Below, piece after piece: positions 7,281 to 14,947 of a stretch of DNA of 64,000 bases. Positions within the stretch are counted from its first letter, which is position 1. Each line of letters begins with the position of its first letter. Made by a program: the position numbers and the translations under genes. This stretch comes from Actinomycetota bacterium. GTDB taxonomy: Bacteria > Actinomycetota > Thermoleophilia > Gaiellales > Gaiellaceae. Location: contig SIRU01000033.1 of NCBI GenBank assembly GCA_004366385.1, forward strand, positions 186,001-250,000, written 5' to 3'. The notes beneath the pieces are model-generated. The model did no database searches, had not been told where the DNA came from, and was given only the letters and a program-made list of their open reading frames with translations.

Positions 7281-8525
7281 ATGCGGCGCGTGCTCCGGAC
7301 GTACTTCCCACCCCTCCCTCGCTCCGTCGCCACACTCCAGGCCGGCGGGCTCGTCAACTCGTTCGGGAACGGTGTCGTCGTCCCGTTCCTGTTCATCTAC
7401 CTCCACAACGTGCGCGGGATCGGGCTCGCGACCGCCGGGCTCATCCTGGCAGCGCACGCAGGGGCCAGCCTCGTCGCCGGGCCGATCTTCGGCTCACAGA
7501 TCGACCGCCTCGGTGGGAAGCGAATGCTCGCGCTGTCGCTGGTGATCCTCGCGGTCGGCTTCGGCGCCTACGTCTTCGTGCACGAGCCGTGGCAGGCGTT
7601 CGTCGCCGCGGTCGTCAGCGGGATCGGCGTCGGCGGCTTCTGGCCCGCGCAGTCCACGCTCATCGCCGGTCTGACGCCGGTGGAGCAGCGCCCGGCGGCG
7701 TTCGCGATGCAACGTGTCGTGATGAGCCTCGGGATCGGCCTCGGCGCGCTCACGGGCGGGCTGATCGCGACCGGCGACTCCCCGCGGAGCTTCGAGGCGC
7801 TGTTCCTGCTCGACGCGGCCACGTTCATCGTCTACGCCGCGGTGATGCTCGCGCTCGTTCCCGAGCCGGCGCTCCACGAGCACGAGGAGCGCGGGCCCGG
7901 CTCGTACCGCGAGGTGATCCGGCATCGCGCGTTCGTGGCCGTGATCGGGCTCAACGCGCTCTTCATCCTCGCCGGGTTCTCCGGCTTCGACGTCCTACCC
8001 GTGTTCGCGAAGAACGAGGCTGGGCTCTCGGAGACGCAGATCGGCCTCCTCTTCGTCGTGAACATGATCGTGATCGTGCTCGCGCAGGCGCCGATCGCCC
8101 GACTCGCCCGCGGGCACCGGCGCATGGCGACGCTCGGGCTCCTCGGCGTGGTCTGGGCCGTCGGGTGGCTGCTCGCGCCGCTCGCCGGGTTCGCGGAGGC
8201 CGGCGCCTTCTGGCTGCTGACGCTGACGATGGTCGCGTTCGCGCTCGGGCAGTGCCTGCACGGCGCAGTCGCTGCGCCGCTCGTCGCCGACCTCGCGCCA
8301 CCGCGGCTACTCGGCCGCTACATGGCGCTGAACGCACTCTCGTGGCAGATCGGGTTCGCGCTCGGCCCGGCGATCGGCGGGTTCGGGCTCTCCGTCTCGC
8401 CGACCGGCGTGTGGATCCTCTTCGCCGGGCTCTGCCTCGTCGGCTCGGCGCTCGCGTTCGCGGTCGAGCGCGAGCTCCCGGCGCGAGCGCGCAGGACGCC
8501 GCTCCCGGCGCCTGTGTCCGCCTGA
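7281..8525 (+). CDS. MFS transporter (12 TM)
   Basis: 414 residues with about 12 hydrophobic helices. The loop FGSQIDRLGGKRMLALS between helices 2 and 3 is the major-facilitator signature (G-x3-D-x2-G-x-R/K). The overall look is that of a drug/proton antiporter-like exporter; the substrate cannot be predicted. ATG 7281 follows a -10-like TAGTGT (7267-7272) at 8 nt, so a leaderless transcript is likely. Divergent from the DUF402-aminotransferase operon. Confidence 0.85.
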   Translation: MRRVLRTYFPPLPRSVATLQAGGLVNSFGNGVVVPFLFIYLHNVRGIGLATAGLILAAHAGASLVAGPIFGSQIDRLGGKRMLALSLVILAVGFGAYVFVHEPWQAFVAAVVSGIGVGGFWPAQSTLIAGLTPVEQRPAAFAMQRVVMSLGIGLGALTGGLIATGDSPRSFEALFLLDAATFIVYAAVMLALVPEPALHEHEERGPGSYREVIRHRAFVAVIGLNALFILAGFSGFDVLPVFAKNEAGLSETQIGLLFVVNMIVIVLAQAPIARLARGHRRMATLGLLGVVWAVGWLLAPLAGFAEAGAFWLLTLTMVAFALGQCLHGAVAAPLVADLAPPRLLGRYMALNALSWQIGFALGPAIGGFGLSVSPTGVWILFAGLCLVGSALAFAVERELPARARRTPLPAPVSA

Positions 8526-8539
8526 GCAGGCACCGGTCG

Positions 8540-8545
8540 TACAAT
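8540..8545 (+). promoter_or_regulatory. -10 box (TACAAT) upstream of corA
   Basis: TACAAT followed after 7 nt by ATG 8553. That ATG opens a reading frame of about 43 codons ending inside corA in another frame; see the corA entry. Confidence 0.4.
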
Positions 8546-8586
8546 CCCGAACATGCTCTCGACCCTGGACGATCCCCTCAGTACCC

Positions 8587-9579
8587 GTGCCCAGCCTGCC
8601 CCGCATCCGGCGCTTGCGCTCGACCCGGACCCCGGGTCAGGTCGTCGTGCGCCAGCCGCCGGTCGTCCACGAGCTCACCGCTAGCGGCCTCACGTGGGTC
8701 AACGTCGTCTCCCCGGACGTGGAGACGGCGCAGGCGCTCGCCGAGCGCTTCGGCTGGCACCCGCTCGACGTCGAGGACGTCGTCTCGAAGCGCCAGCGGC
8801 CGAAGGTCGACGACTACGAGGACGAGGGCTACCTGTTCGCGGTCCTCCACTTCCCGTTCTACGACAAGCAGGTGCAGCGGCTGAACGCGGCCGAGCTCGA
8901 CATCTTCATCGGCCACGACTACGTGGTCACGATCCCGAACCGCGAGCTGCACCCCGTCACGCGGCTGTTCGAGCGCTGCCGCGAGGACGACGCCTACTGC
9001 GAGCAGCTGTTCGCGCGCGGCTCGGGGCGGCTGCTGTACGAGATCCTCGACGACCTCTTCGACTACTGCTTCCCGATCCTCGACAAGATCGCGCACAAGC
9101 TCGACGTGATCGAGGACGAGATGTTCGAGGGCGCGTCGCAGGAGGTCGTCCGCGACATCTCCAACGTGAAGCAGGAGATCATCTCCTACCGCAAGATCAT
9201 CAAGCCCGAGCGCTCGACGCTGCGGGTGCTCGAGCGGCGCGTGGAGGCGTTCCTGCCCGAGGAGCTCGAGCTCTACTTCGACGACATCGTCGACGCCGCG
9301 GAACGGATCTGGGATCTCCTCGACAACTACAAGGAGGTCGTGGAGGCGCTCGAGTCCACGAACGAGTCGGTCATCGCGCACAAGCAGGGCGACGTGCTGC
9401 GGATCCTGACCGTGATCGCGACGATCGCGCTCCCGCTCACCGTGATCGCGAGTCTCTTCGGGATGAACGTCCTGTTCCCGGGCGAGGGCACGCGCGAGGC
9501 GTTCTGGATCATCTTGAGCGTGATGGTCGTGGTGCTGGTCGGAATGGTCGGCGTCTTCCGCTGGAAGCGCTGGCTCTGA
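8587..9579 (+). CDS. corA: CorA family magnesium/divalent cation channel
   Basis: 330 residues: a large cytoplasmic domain (from about TWVNVVSPDVETAQALAERFGWH), a long helix with FDYCFPILDKIAHKLDVIEDEMF, and two C-terminal membrane helices with the diagnostic GMN motif (SLFGMNVLFPGEG, about residue 292). It forms a pentameric Mg2+/Co2+ channel. The extreme N-terminus is uncertain: GTG 8587 is the first in-frame start, yet the best promoter-to-start spacing points to ATG 8553 in another frame, so either a short upstream frame or an N-terminal frameshift exists. Confidence 0.85.
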   Translation: MPSLPRIRRLRSTRTPGQVVVRQPPVVHELTASGLTWVNVVSPDVETAQALAERFGWHPLDVEDVVSKRQRPKVDDYEDEGYLFAVLHFPFYDKQVQRLNAAELDIFIGHDYVVTIPNRELHPVTRLFERCREDDAYCEQLFARGSGRLLYEILDDLFDYCFPILDKIAHKLDVIEDEMFEGASQEVVRDISNVKQEIISYRKIIKPERSTLRVLERRVEAFLPEELELYFDDIVDAAERIWDLLDNYKEVVEALESTNESVIAHKQGDVLRILTVIATIALPLTVIASLFGMNVLFPGEGTREAFWIILSVMVVVLVGMVGVFRWKRWL

Positions 9580-9586
9580 CGCGCTC

Positions 9587-10120
9587 CTAGTGCGGGACGA
9601 GGAGCTCGCCGAGCCAGAACACGAGCGCGAACGCGCCGAGCATGAAGGGCACGACGAGGATGCCACGCCTGCCAGGCTCGGGCGCCAGCACGCCGAGGGC
9701 GACGGCCCCGAGGCCCGCGAGCATCCAGAGGGGCACGAGCGGCTGAGCGAGAGTCGCCGGCTCGTCGATCCCGACGGCCCACGCGACACCCGCAGCGACC
9801 ACTGCGAGGACGGGCAGGAAGAGCGCGTTCGCGACTGCGAGCCGGGTCGCCCACCGGCCCGCGCGCGAACGCAGCGGCTCGCGCCACAGGCTCACGGCAG
9901 CCACGACGGCGGCGACGATCGTGAGCGTCGCGGCCGTGAGGAGAAGGCCGGCCGCGAGCGGATCCGAGAAGAACGTGTCGGCCGGTTCGGACTCGCCGGA
10001 TGTGACGACCGCGACCTGCAGGGCGAGCAGCGCCACCGCCAGCGCGTCCAGACCGACCGCGAGCACGAGCGTGGACCCCCGACGCGATGACGCTCCGTGC
10101 CTGTAATGGAGTGACGTCAC
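9587..10120 (-). CDS. Hypothetical four-helix membrane protein
   Basis: 177 residues with about four or five hydrophobic helices (LVLAVGLDALAVALLALQ, AGLLLTAATLTIVAAVVAAV, LAVANALFLPVLAVVAAGVA, PLWMLAGLGAVALGVLAP, ILVVPFMLGAFALVFWL). No family recognised. The start GTG 10120 is set by a strong Shine-Dalgarno GGGAGGAG 3 nt upstream. Convergent with corA, 7 nt apart. Confidence 0.55.
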   Translation of the reverse strand: MTSLHYRHGASSRRGSTLVLAVGLDALAVALLALQVAVVTSGESEPADTFFSDPLAAGLLLTAATLTIVAAVVAAVSLWREPLRSRAGRWATRLAVANALFLPVLAVVAAGVAWAVGIDEPATLAQPLVPLWMLAGLGAVALGVLAPEPGRRGILVVPFMLGAFALVFWLGELLVPH

Positions 10121-10222
10121 GGGGCTCCTCCCGAGATCAGCATCGTCTGCGCGGGGCACCGCGGCATCGGGGCGCACCCTGGAAGCCCCTGCCAGCTACT
10201 ACCGATGCGCACGAGCGGCGAG

Positions 10223-10251
10223 GCCGGGTTCCCGCCGCATCGGAACCCGGC
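10223..10251 (-). terminator. Hairpin downstream of the 67-aa gene
   Basis: Perfect 10-bp inverted repeat GCCGGGTTCC / GGAACCCGGC with a 9-nt loop, 19 nt past the stop codon of the small gene and before the next gene on the same strand. No U-tract, as usual for GC-rich actinobacteria, so termination is inferred. Confidence 0.55.
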
Positions 10252-10270
10252 TCTCTGCCCGTTCCCCGCC

Positions 10271-10474
10271 CTACAGGAGAATCCGGAGCGCTGTGTCCGC
10301 GGGGCAGCCGCGGAGGGCGAGCGAGGTCGCGTCGTGCAGGTCGATCTCGACGTGCGAGGCGAGCACGAGCGCGGAGCCGATGTCGTAGCCGGAGCGGACG
10401 AGCTCCTCGAAGCGCCAGCGGAGGATCGCCTCTGCCTCGGTCTCGTCGATTAGCTCGAACTGGGCCGCAGTCAT
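10271..10474 (-). CDS. Small conserved-type hypothetical protein (67 aa)
   Basis: Two helical blocks: MTAAQFELIDETEAEAILRW, then FEELVRSGYDIGSALVLASH and VEIDLHDATSLALRGCPADTALRILL. No domain named; small proteins with this LVRSGYD...ALxLA...DLHxA pattern occur in actinobacteria. ATG 10474 is supported by GGGAGGG about 6 nt upstream; a GTG at 10510 would add 12 residues. A hairpin follows the stop. Confidence 0.55.
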   Translation of the reverse strand: MTAAQFELIDETEAEAILRWRFEELVRSGYDIGSALVLASHVEIDLHDATSLALRGCPADTALRILL

Positions 10475-10621
10475 CGCTGCCCTCCCTCTCTTCTCGGCTT
10501 TCGCGCTCACAGTTGACCCTGATCGGCGCGGCGTCGCGCCCGCTTGAGGTCCTGAACCGACGAGACGAAGGTCCGGTTGGGAGTCCTGGACGTCCCCCGG
10601 AGGGGTGATGCCAGCGGCTCT

Positions 10622-10831
10622 CTAGACCCGCGGGAGCTCGTCGATCTCGGCGCGGGCCGCCTTGTCCTTGCGGTCCACGTTCCAGGCGAAGAGCAGGAGG
10701 CCGCCGACGACGACCACGATCGCGGCTCCGATCCCGATGCGGGCCCAGATGTTCCCGAAGACGACGATCGCGAAGATCCCGGCGATCAGAAACAGGATTC
10801 CGGCGGCTGCGAGCTTGAGGGCGTATCTCAT
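10622..10831 (-). CDS. Small two-helix membrane protein (69 aa)
   Basis: MRYALKLAAAGILFLIAGIF begins the first membrane helix, a second follows (ARIGIGAAIVVVVGGLLLFAW), and the tail is charged (DRKDKAARAEIDELPRV). No family recognised. Divergent from the HIT gene, 29 nt between the starts. Confidence 0.5.
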   Translation of the reverse strand: MRYALKLAAAGILFLIAGIFAIVVFGNIWARIGIGAAIVVVVGGLLLFAWNVDRKDKAARAEIDELPRV

Positions 10832-10860
10832 GTCGCGCGAGTCTACGGTAGAAACCGGCC

Positions 10861-11352
10861 ATGACCAAGGCCCTGTGGGCGCCGTGGCGGCTCGAGTACG
10901 TGACGCAGGCGGACGAGCTCCCGGGATGCGTGTTCTGCATTGAGGCCGCCGGCGAGCTCGCCGAGGCCGAGTCGCTCGTCGTCCGGCGCGGCGAGCTGGC
11001 GCTCGCGATTCTCAACAAGTACCCGTACTCCTCGGGGCATCTCATGGCGGCGCCGGTCCGCCACGTCGGCTCGCTCGCGGAGCTCACGGACGCGGAGGCG
11101 CTCGAGCTCCACCGGCTCTCGGTCGCCGGCGTCGAGGCGCTGGGCACGGTCTACGCGCCCGACGGCTTCAACCTCGGCTGGAACCTCGGCCGCGTGGCGG
11201 GCGCGGGCATCACCGACCACGTCCACCTGCACGTGGTCCCGCGCTGGTCCGGCGACACCAACTTCATGCCGGTGCTGGCGGACGTGAAGGTGCTCCCGGA
11301 GCACCTGCTGGAGACGCGTGACCGTCTCCGCGAGGCGTGGCCTACCGGCTGA
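10861..11352 (+). CDS. HIT family nucleotide hydrolase/phosphorylase (Ap4A phosphorylase-like)
   Basis: 163 residues. CVFC near residue 24 is the zinc-type N-terminal motif, NKYPYSSGHLMAAPVRHV is the conserved nucleotide-binding strand, and HVHLHVVPRW is the histidine triad. The length and C..C fit the actinobacterial Ap4A phosphorylase branch, which degrades diadenosine polyphosphates. A -10-like TAGAAA (10849-10854) lies 6 nt before ATG, implying a leaderless mRNA. The 3' end overlaps the convergent TIM-barrel gene by 11 nt. Confidence 0.88.
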   Translation: MTKALWAPWRLEYVTQADELPGCVFCIEAAGELAEAESLVVRRGELALAILNKYPYSSGHLMAAPVRHVGSLAELTDAEALELHRLSVAGVEALGTVYAPDGFNLGWNLGRVAGAGITDHVHLHVVPRWSGDTNFMPVLADVKVLPEHLLETRDRLREAWPTG

Positions 11353-12214
11353 AGCGGGACATCGCCCGCCAGGCCCGCGGCGTCATCGTCTGCCAGTCGT
11401 AGAGGCTGACGCCGATCGTCGCGCCGTCGTCCTCGACCGCAGTGACGAAGCCGGCCAGCTCGTCGCTCGCCAAGCGGTCGGCGACCCCGCCCGCGACGTG
11501 GATCGGGAGCTCGGGGTTGCGGGTGTGTGCGCGGAGGAGCCGGAGCGAGCGCGTGACGTACCCGTACGTTGCCTCGAAGCCGCGGAAGTGGGTGCCCGTG
11601 TAGACCATCGGCGCGAAGGCGTCCGCCTGCTGCGCGAGCGCCGCGTACGGGAAGCGCGGCCAGCGCGCGGGGCGGCGCTCGAGCGCGCGCGGGTCGATCG
11701 GCACGATCGCGACCGGGGTCTCCCCCGCCGCAGCCCGCAAAGCCCGCGCGAGCGCGACCGCGCGCGACGAGCGCAGCTTCGCGTTCTTCAGGACGGTGGC
11801 CTCGACATTGAGTGCGACGCCGTCGAACGTCGCGCCCTTCGGCGTGCGGAAGGAGAGCATCGCTTTCGCGCGGCGCACGTCGCGGGCCTGGTGCAGGTGG
11901 CCGGGCAGGTACCAGGCCACGACGCGGATCCCGCGTGCCTGGAGCGCGTCGACGAGCCGCCCGAGCTCGACCGGCTTCACCACGTCCGCGCGCGCGCCGT
12001 AGTTCGCCGTCTCGACCCAGGCGACCTGGATCCCGCGCGCGGCCATGCGCGAGGCCGTGCGAGCGGGGGACGCGTACACCGGGCTGTCGTAGATGTCCAC
12101 CCAGGTGCCGAGCCCGCCGAACACCGAGGCGTCGGCCTGCCTCGAGGCGGGCGCCTCGGCCGCGCCGGCGGTGGCGACCACGAGCGCGAGCGCGAGAACG
12201 GCGAGGGCACGCAC
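11342..12214 (-). CDS. Secreted TIM-barrel glycoside-hydrolase-like protein
   Basis: 290 residues. Signal peptide (RALAVLALALVVATAGAAEA), then alternating strands and helices of a (beta/alpha)8 barrel: TWVDIYDSPVY, IQVAWVETANY, IRVVAWYLPG, FDGVALNVEA, VAIVPIDP, AFAPMVYTGT, PIHVAGGVAD, IGVSLYDWQTM. This resembles uncharacterised extracellular barrels related to glycoside hydrolase folds; no catalytic pair is certain (E of NVEA and D of YDW are candidates). GTG 12214 is fixed by a -10-like TACCCT (12227-12222) 7 nt upstream. Confidence 0.65.
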   Translation of the reverse strand: MRALAVLALALVVATAGAAEAPASRQADASVFGGLGTWVDIYDSPVYASPARTASRMAARGIQVAWVETANYGARADVVKPVELGRLVDALQARGIRVVAWYLPGHLHQARDVRRAKAMLSFRTPKGATFDGVALNVEATVLKNAKLRSSRAVALARALRAAAGETPVAIVPIDPRALERRPARWPRFPYAALAQQADAFAPMVYTGTHFRGFEATYGYVTRSLRLLRAHTRNPELPIHVAGGVADRLASDELAGFVTAVEDDGATIGVSLYDWQTMTPRAWRAMSRFSR

Positions 12215-12261
12215 GCCGCCCAGGGTAGGGATCGTGTGTGAAGGCCGTGTCAAGGCGAGGC

Positions 12262-12267
12262 TAGAAT
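12262..12267 (+). promoter_or_regulatory. -10 box (TAGAAT) of tRNA-Gly
   Basis: TAGAAT ends 9 nt before the tRNA, the same spacing as at tRNA-Arg. No consensus -35 is seen. Confidence 0.5.
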
Positions 12268-12276
12268 CGGTCTCGC

Positions 12277-12349
12277 GCGGACGTAGCTCAGCTGGTAGAG
12301 CACTGGCTTCCCAAGCCAGGTGTCGCGGGTTCGAGCCCCGTCGTCCGCT
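12277..12349 (+). tRNA. tRNA-Gly (anticodon CCC)
   Basis: 73 nt. The acceptor GCGGACG pairs with CGTCCGC, the D stem is GCTC/GAGC, and the anticodon stem CTGGC/GCCAG has loop TTCCCAA with anticodon CCC. The T arm is GCGGG-TTCGAGC-CCCGT and discriminator U is as expected for Gly. CCA is not encoded. Confidence 0.95.
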
Positions 12350-12403
12350 CTCGACGACTTGCTCAGTGCATGGCGATCACTCGGGCGTGCTCAGGATCAG
12401 TCG

Positions 12404-12619
12404 TCAGCCCGACTTGCCCGCGGATCGTCGAAGCCCGCTCCACGCAGCGACGAGCGCATCGATCGCTTCGATGTCGTTGGCGACGGGATGGTTCTGGTCA
12501 TCCACGATGATGTTCCCGTGACCGTCCGGATAGGCGTAGAGCGTGAGATCCGCTCGCGCACCCTTCTCGGTCGGAGCACCAATGCCGTCCTACATCCGGT
12601 CGTAGCCAACCCTGGCCAT
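12404..12619 (-). pseudogene. Small gene interrupted by an in-frame TAG at codon 10
   Basis: ATG 12619 has a good Shine-Dalgarno (GGAGGAA) and starts MARVGYDRM. A TAG at codon 10 (12592-12590) then stops it, but the same frame continues for 61 codons to TGA 12404 with protein-like content: DGIGAPTEKGARADLTLYAY, then PDGHGNIIVDDQNHPVAND and IEAIDALVAAWSGLRR. Either a point mutation or base-call error made a pseudogene, or the stop is read through. No family recognised. It lies just downstream of the pilin-like gene on the same strand. Confidence 0.55.
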
Positions 12620-12686
12620 CGCACTTCCTCCGTTTCTCAGCCGACGCCGGTAGGGCACGACCGTAGTACAGAGCCGCCCGGATCGG

Positions 12687-13028
12687 CTAGCAGCCGAGGC
12701 CGTCGCCGTCCGGGTCGAGGCCGTGCGGGTCGTCGCCGACGATCGTGACCGGGAGCGGAATTCCCATTCCGTCCAGATCGTCGCAGTCGAGATCGGGCGG
12801 GCCCGGCGGGATGCAGACGCCGTCGTAGCTCGGGTCGCACGCGACCACGGGCGGCTTGAAGGTGGGCTGCACGGACCCCGCTCTCGTGAACAACCCCTCG
12901 ACGCCGCCGGCGAAGAAGAGCATGGCTGCGACCACGAGCACCGCTCCGGCCGCGATGAGGAGCCCGTACTCGACGGTGCCCTGCCCGCGCTGCTCGCGCA
13001 GACACCCGTCCACGCCGATTCCGCGCAC
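12687..13028 (-). CDS. Flp-pilin-like membrane protein with nuclease-type (Excalibur-like) C-terminal tail
   Basis: 113 residues. The N-terminus has the Flp/TadE-type motif RGQGTVEYGLLIAAGAVLVV with one membrane helix (about 20-42). The C-terminal half (CDPSYDGVCIPPGPPDLDC ... DPHGLDPDGDGLGC) matches the tail often seen at the end of secreted thermonuclease-like proteins, with a DxDxDGxGC calcium-type motif. That combination is unusual. A role as a minor pilin or surface anchor exposing a metal-binding knob is inference. GTG 13028 is used; the Shine-Dalgarno is weak. Confidence 0.6.
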   Translation of the reverse strand: MRGIGVDGCLREQRGQGTVEYGLLIAAGAVLVVAAMLFFAGGVEGLFTRAGSVQPTFKPPVVACDPSYDGVCIPPGPPDLDCDDLDGMGIPLPVTIVGDDPHGLDPDGDGLGC

Positions 13029-13075
13029 CCGGCAACCGTAGAGCGCGCGGCAGACGTCGCCGTACCATCCGGCCC

Positions 13076-14164
13076 GTGCACGGCAGGCCGCTCTCGACCG
13101 ATCTCTCGCAGCTGCTCGTCGCGTTCACGATCGAGGTCGACAACGAGGTGGAGCGGCGGATGGCCGAGGCCGCGCCCGGGAGCTTCCGCATCTCCGCCGT
13201 CATGTGGTCGAACTTCCTCCGCTTCGTCGGCGAGGGGATCGCGGTCGGCGGGCTCCCGGAGGCTGCCGGGCTTCCGAAGGCTCGTGCCCTCTCGACGCTC
13301 GGCGGCATGGAGCGCTGGCGCTACGTCTTCGTCGCGCCGGAGGGCGTCGAGGAGCCGCCGGCGGAGAAGCGAGACGGCTACGGGAGCGCACGCGGCCTCA
13401 GAGCTGAGTGGATCGTCCGCCCCACGCCGACCGGCCGCGCGGCGCAGCAGCTGTGGCCGCCGCACTTCGAGGAGATCGAGCGGCGCTGGGAGGCGCGGTT
13501 CGGCGAGGGCGTCGTCGGTGAGCTGCGCGATGCCTCGCTCGAGCTCGTCGAGCCGCTCGACAGCGATCTCCCCGAGTACCTGCCGGTCGTCGTCGGGACG
13601 ACCGGCATGGTGTCCGAGGTCGTCGAGCGCGGGCGCCGCGGGCCGCCGCCCGGCCACCTGTGCGGGCTCCTGGCGCAGGCGCTGCTCGCGTACACGCTCG
13701 ACTTCGAGCGCGAGCCCGGCCTCTCCCTCCCGCTCGCGGCCAACGTCGTCCGCGTCCTGGGTGCGGCGGAGACGGACGTGCGAGAGCTTCCGGCCGCGGG
13801 CGGCATCTCGAAGGAGGGCGTGGCCATGGCGCTGACCTGGCTCACGAGGAGCGGCCACGTCGAGGTCGAGGCGAAGCGGGCGCGGCTGACGGCCGAGGGG
13901 CACGAGGCGCTCGCGTCCGTCGGCCCACGGCACGCGGAGGTCGAGTCCGGCTTCGGAGACCGCGCACGCAGGCTGCGCGCTGCGCTGAAGCCGTTACTCG
14001 ACCGCCCGGCCCTGCTCGCCGACAGCCTCCGTCCGCCGCCGGGCGGCTGGCGCGGCGAGCGTCCGTACCTCGCGCAGACCGAGCGCGTGCTCGAGGACCC
14101 GCTCGCCCACCTCCCCCACCACCCGCTGGTCCTCCACCGCGGCGGCTGGCCGGACGGCAGCTGA
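13076..14164 (+). CDS. Hypothetical protein with two winged-helix-like regions
   Basis: 362 residues, no confident family. The first half (DLSQLLVAFTIEVDNEVERR ... SNFLRFVGEG ... VRPTPTGRAAQQLWPPHFEEIE) and the second half (LCGLLAQALLAYTLDFE ... GISKEGVAMALTWLTRSGHVE ... LTAEGHEAL) each read like a MarR/PadR-type winged helix, with the T-x-x-G repeat at wing positions. Possibly a tandem transcriptional regulator. A -10-like TACCAT (13063-13068) sits 7 nt before GTG 13076. The MBL-fold gene follows 27 nt downstream. Confidence 0.55.
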   Translation: MHGRPLSTDLSQLLVAFTIEVDNEVERRMAEAAPGSFRISAVMWSNFLRFVGEGIAVGGLPEAAGLPKARALSTLGGMERWRYVFVAPEGVEEPPAEKRDGYGSARGLRAEWIVRPTPTGRAAQQLWPPHFEEIERRWEARFGEGVVGELRDASLELVEPLDSDLPEYLPVVVGTTGMVSEVVERGRRGPPPGHLCGLLAQALLAYTLDFEREPGLSLPLAANVVRVLGAAETDVRELPAAGGISKEGVAMALTWLTRSGHVEVEAKRARLTAEGHEALASVGPRHAEVESGFGDRARRLRAALKPLLDRPALLADSLRPPPGGWRGERPYLAQTERVLEDPLAHLPHHPLVLHRGGWPDGS

Positions 14165-14191
14165 GCGATGCCCGCGTACGATGCGCAGCCG

Positions 14192-14947
14192 ATGACGGAC
14201 GGGCAGCGGGAGATCACGTACGTCGGCCACTCGACGGTCCTCGTCGACCTGGACGGCGTGAAGCTGCTGACCGACCCGGTCCTGCGCCAGCGCATCGTGC
14301 ACCTGCGGAGGGTCGTGAAACTCGACATGCGCGTCGTGCGCGGCGTCGACGCCGTCCTCATCTCGCACCTCCACTTCGACCACCTCGACATCCCGTCGCT
14401 CGAGCGGCTCGGGCGGGAGCTCCCGCTCGTCGTGCCCCGCGGCGGCGCCGGGCTTCTGCGACGGCGTGGGTTCCGGGCGGTGACAGAGGTCGAGGTGGGC
14501 GAGGAGATCGCGATCGGCTCCGTCTCGCTCCGCGCGACGCCGGCCGTGCACTCGGAGGAGCGCCGGCCCCTCGGCGCGAAGGCGAGCCCGCTCGGCTTCG
14601 TCGTCGCCGGCTCGCGCTCGGTCTACTTCGCCGGCGACACCGAGCTCGTCGACGCGATGGCCGACATCGGCCCCGTCGACGTCGCGCTGCTCCCGATCTG
14701 GGGCTGGGGGAAGAACCTCGGTCGCGGGCACATGGACCCGGCGCAGGCCGTCGAGGCGGCGCGGCGGGTCCAGCCCTCGCTCGTCGTTCCGATCCACTGG
14801 GGGACGTACTACCCAGCGCACGAGGGCCTGCGCGGCGCGCCCGGCTACGTCGACGCGCCGGTCGAGGACTTCGTGTCGCGCATGCAGGTCGAGCTACCCG
14901 GGTGCGACGTCCGCGTGCTCCGTCCCGGGACGGCCACGGTCCTCTGA
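14192..14947 (+). CDS. MBL-fold metal-dependent hydrolase (NAPE-PLD/UlaG-like)
   Basis: 251 residues. Opens REITYVGHSTVLVDLDGVKL; zinc motif SHLHFDHLDIPSL, then VYFAGDTELVDAM (bridging Asp) and VPIHWGTYYPAHEGL, as in the UlaG / NAPE-phospholipase D-like branch of the metallo-beta-lactamase superfamily. The substrate is unknown, probably a phosphodiester or lactone. An in-frame ATG lies at 14168, but a -10-like TACGAT (14177-14182) 9 nt before ATG 14192 favours the shorter form. The end overlaps the convergent phosphatase gene by 54 nt. Confidence 0.8.
   Translation: MTDGQREITYVGHSTVLVDLDGVKLLTDPVLRQRIVHLRRVVKLDMRVVRGVDAVLISHLHFDHLDIPSLERLGRELPLVVPRGGAGLLRRRGFRAVTEVEVGEEIAIGSVSLRATPAVHSEERRPLGAKASPLGFVVAGSRSVYFAGDTELVDAMADIGPVDVALLPIWGWGKNLGRGHMDPAQAVEAARRVQPSLVVPIHWGTYYPAHEGLRGAPGYVDAPVEDFVSRMQVELPGCDVRVLRPGTATVL

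Noticed and set aside
12211-12240. Possible third copy of the promoter/leader module (similar word CCCTACCCTGGGCGGCGTG)
   Set aside because: Only about 16 of 19 bases match the palindrome core; the -35, upstream block and peptide frame are absent.
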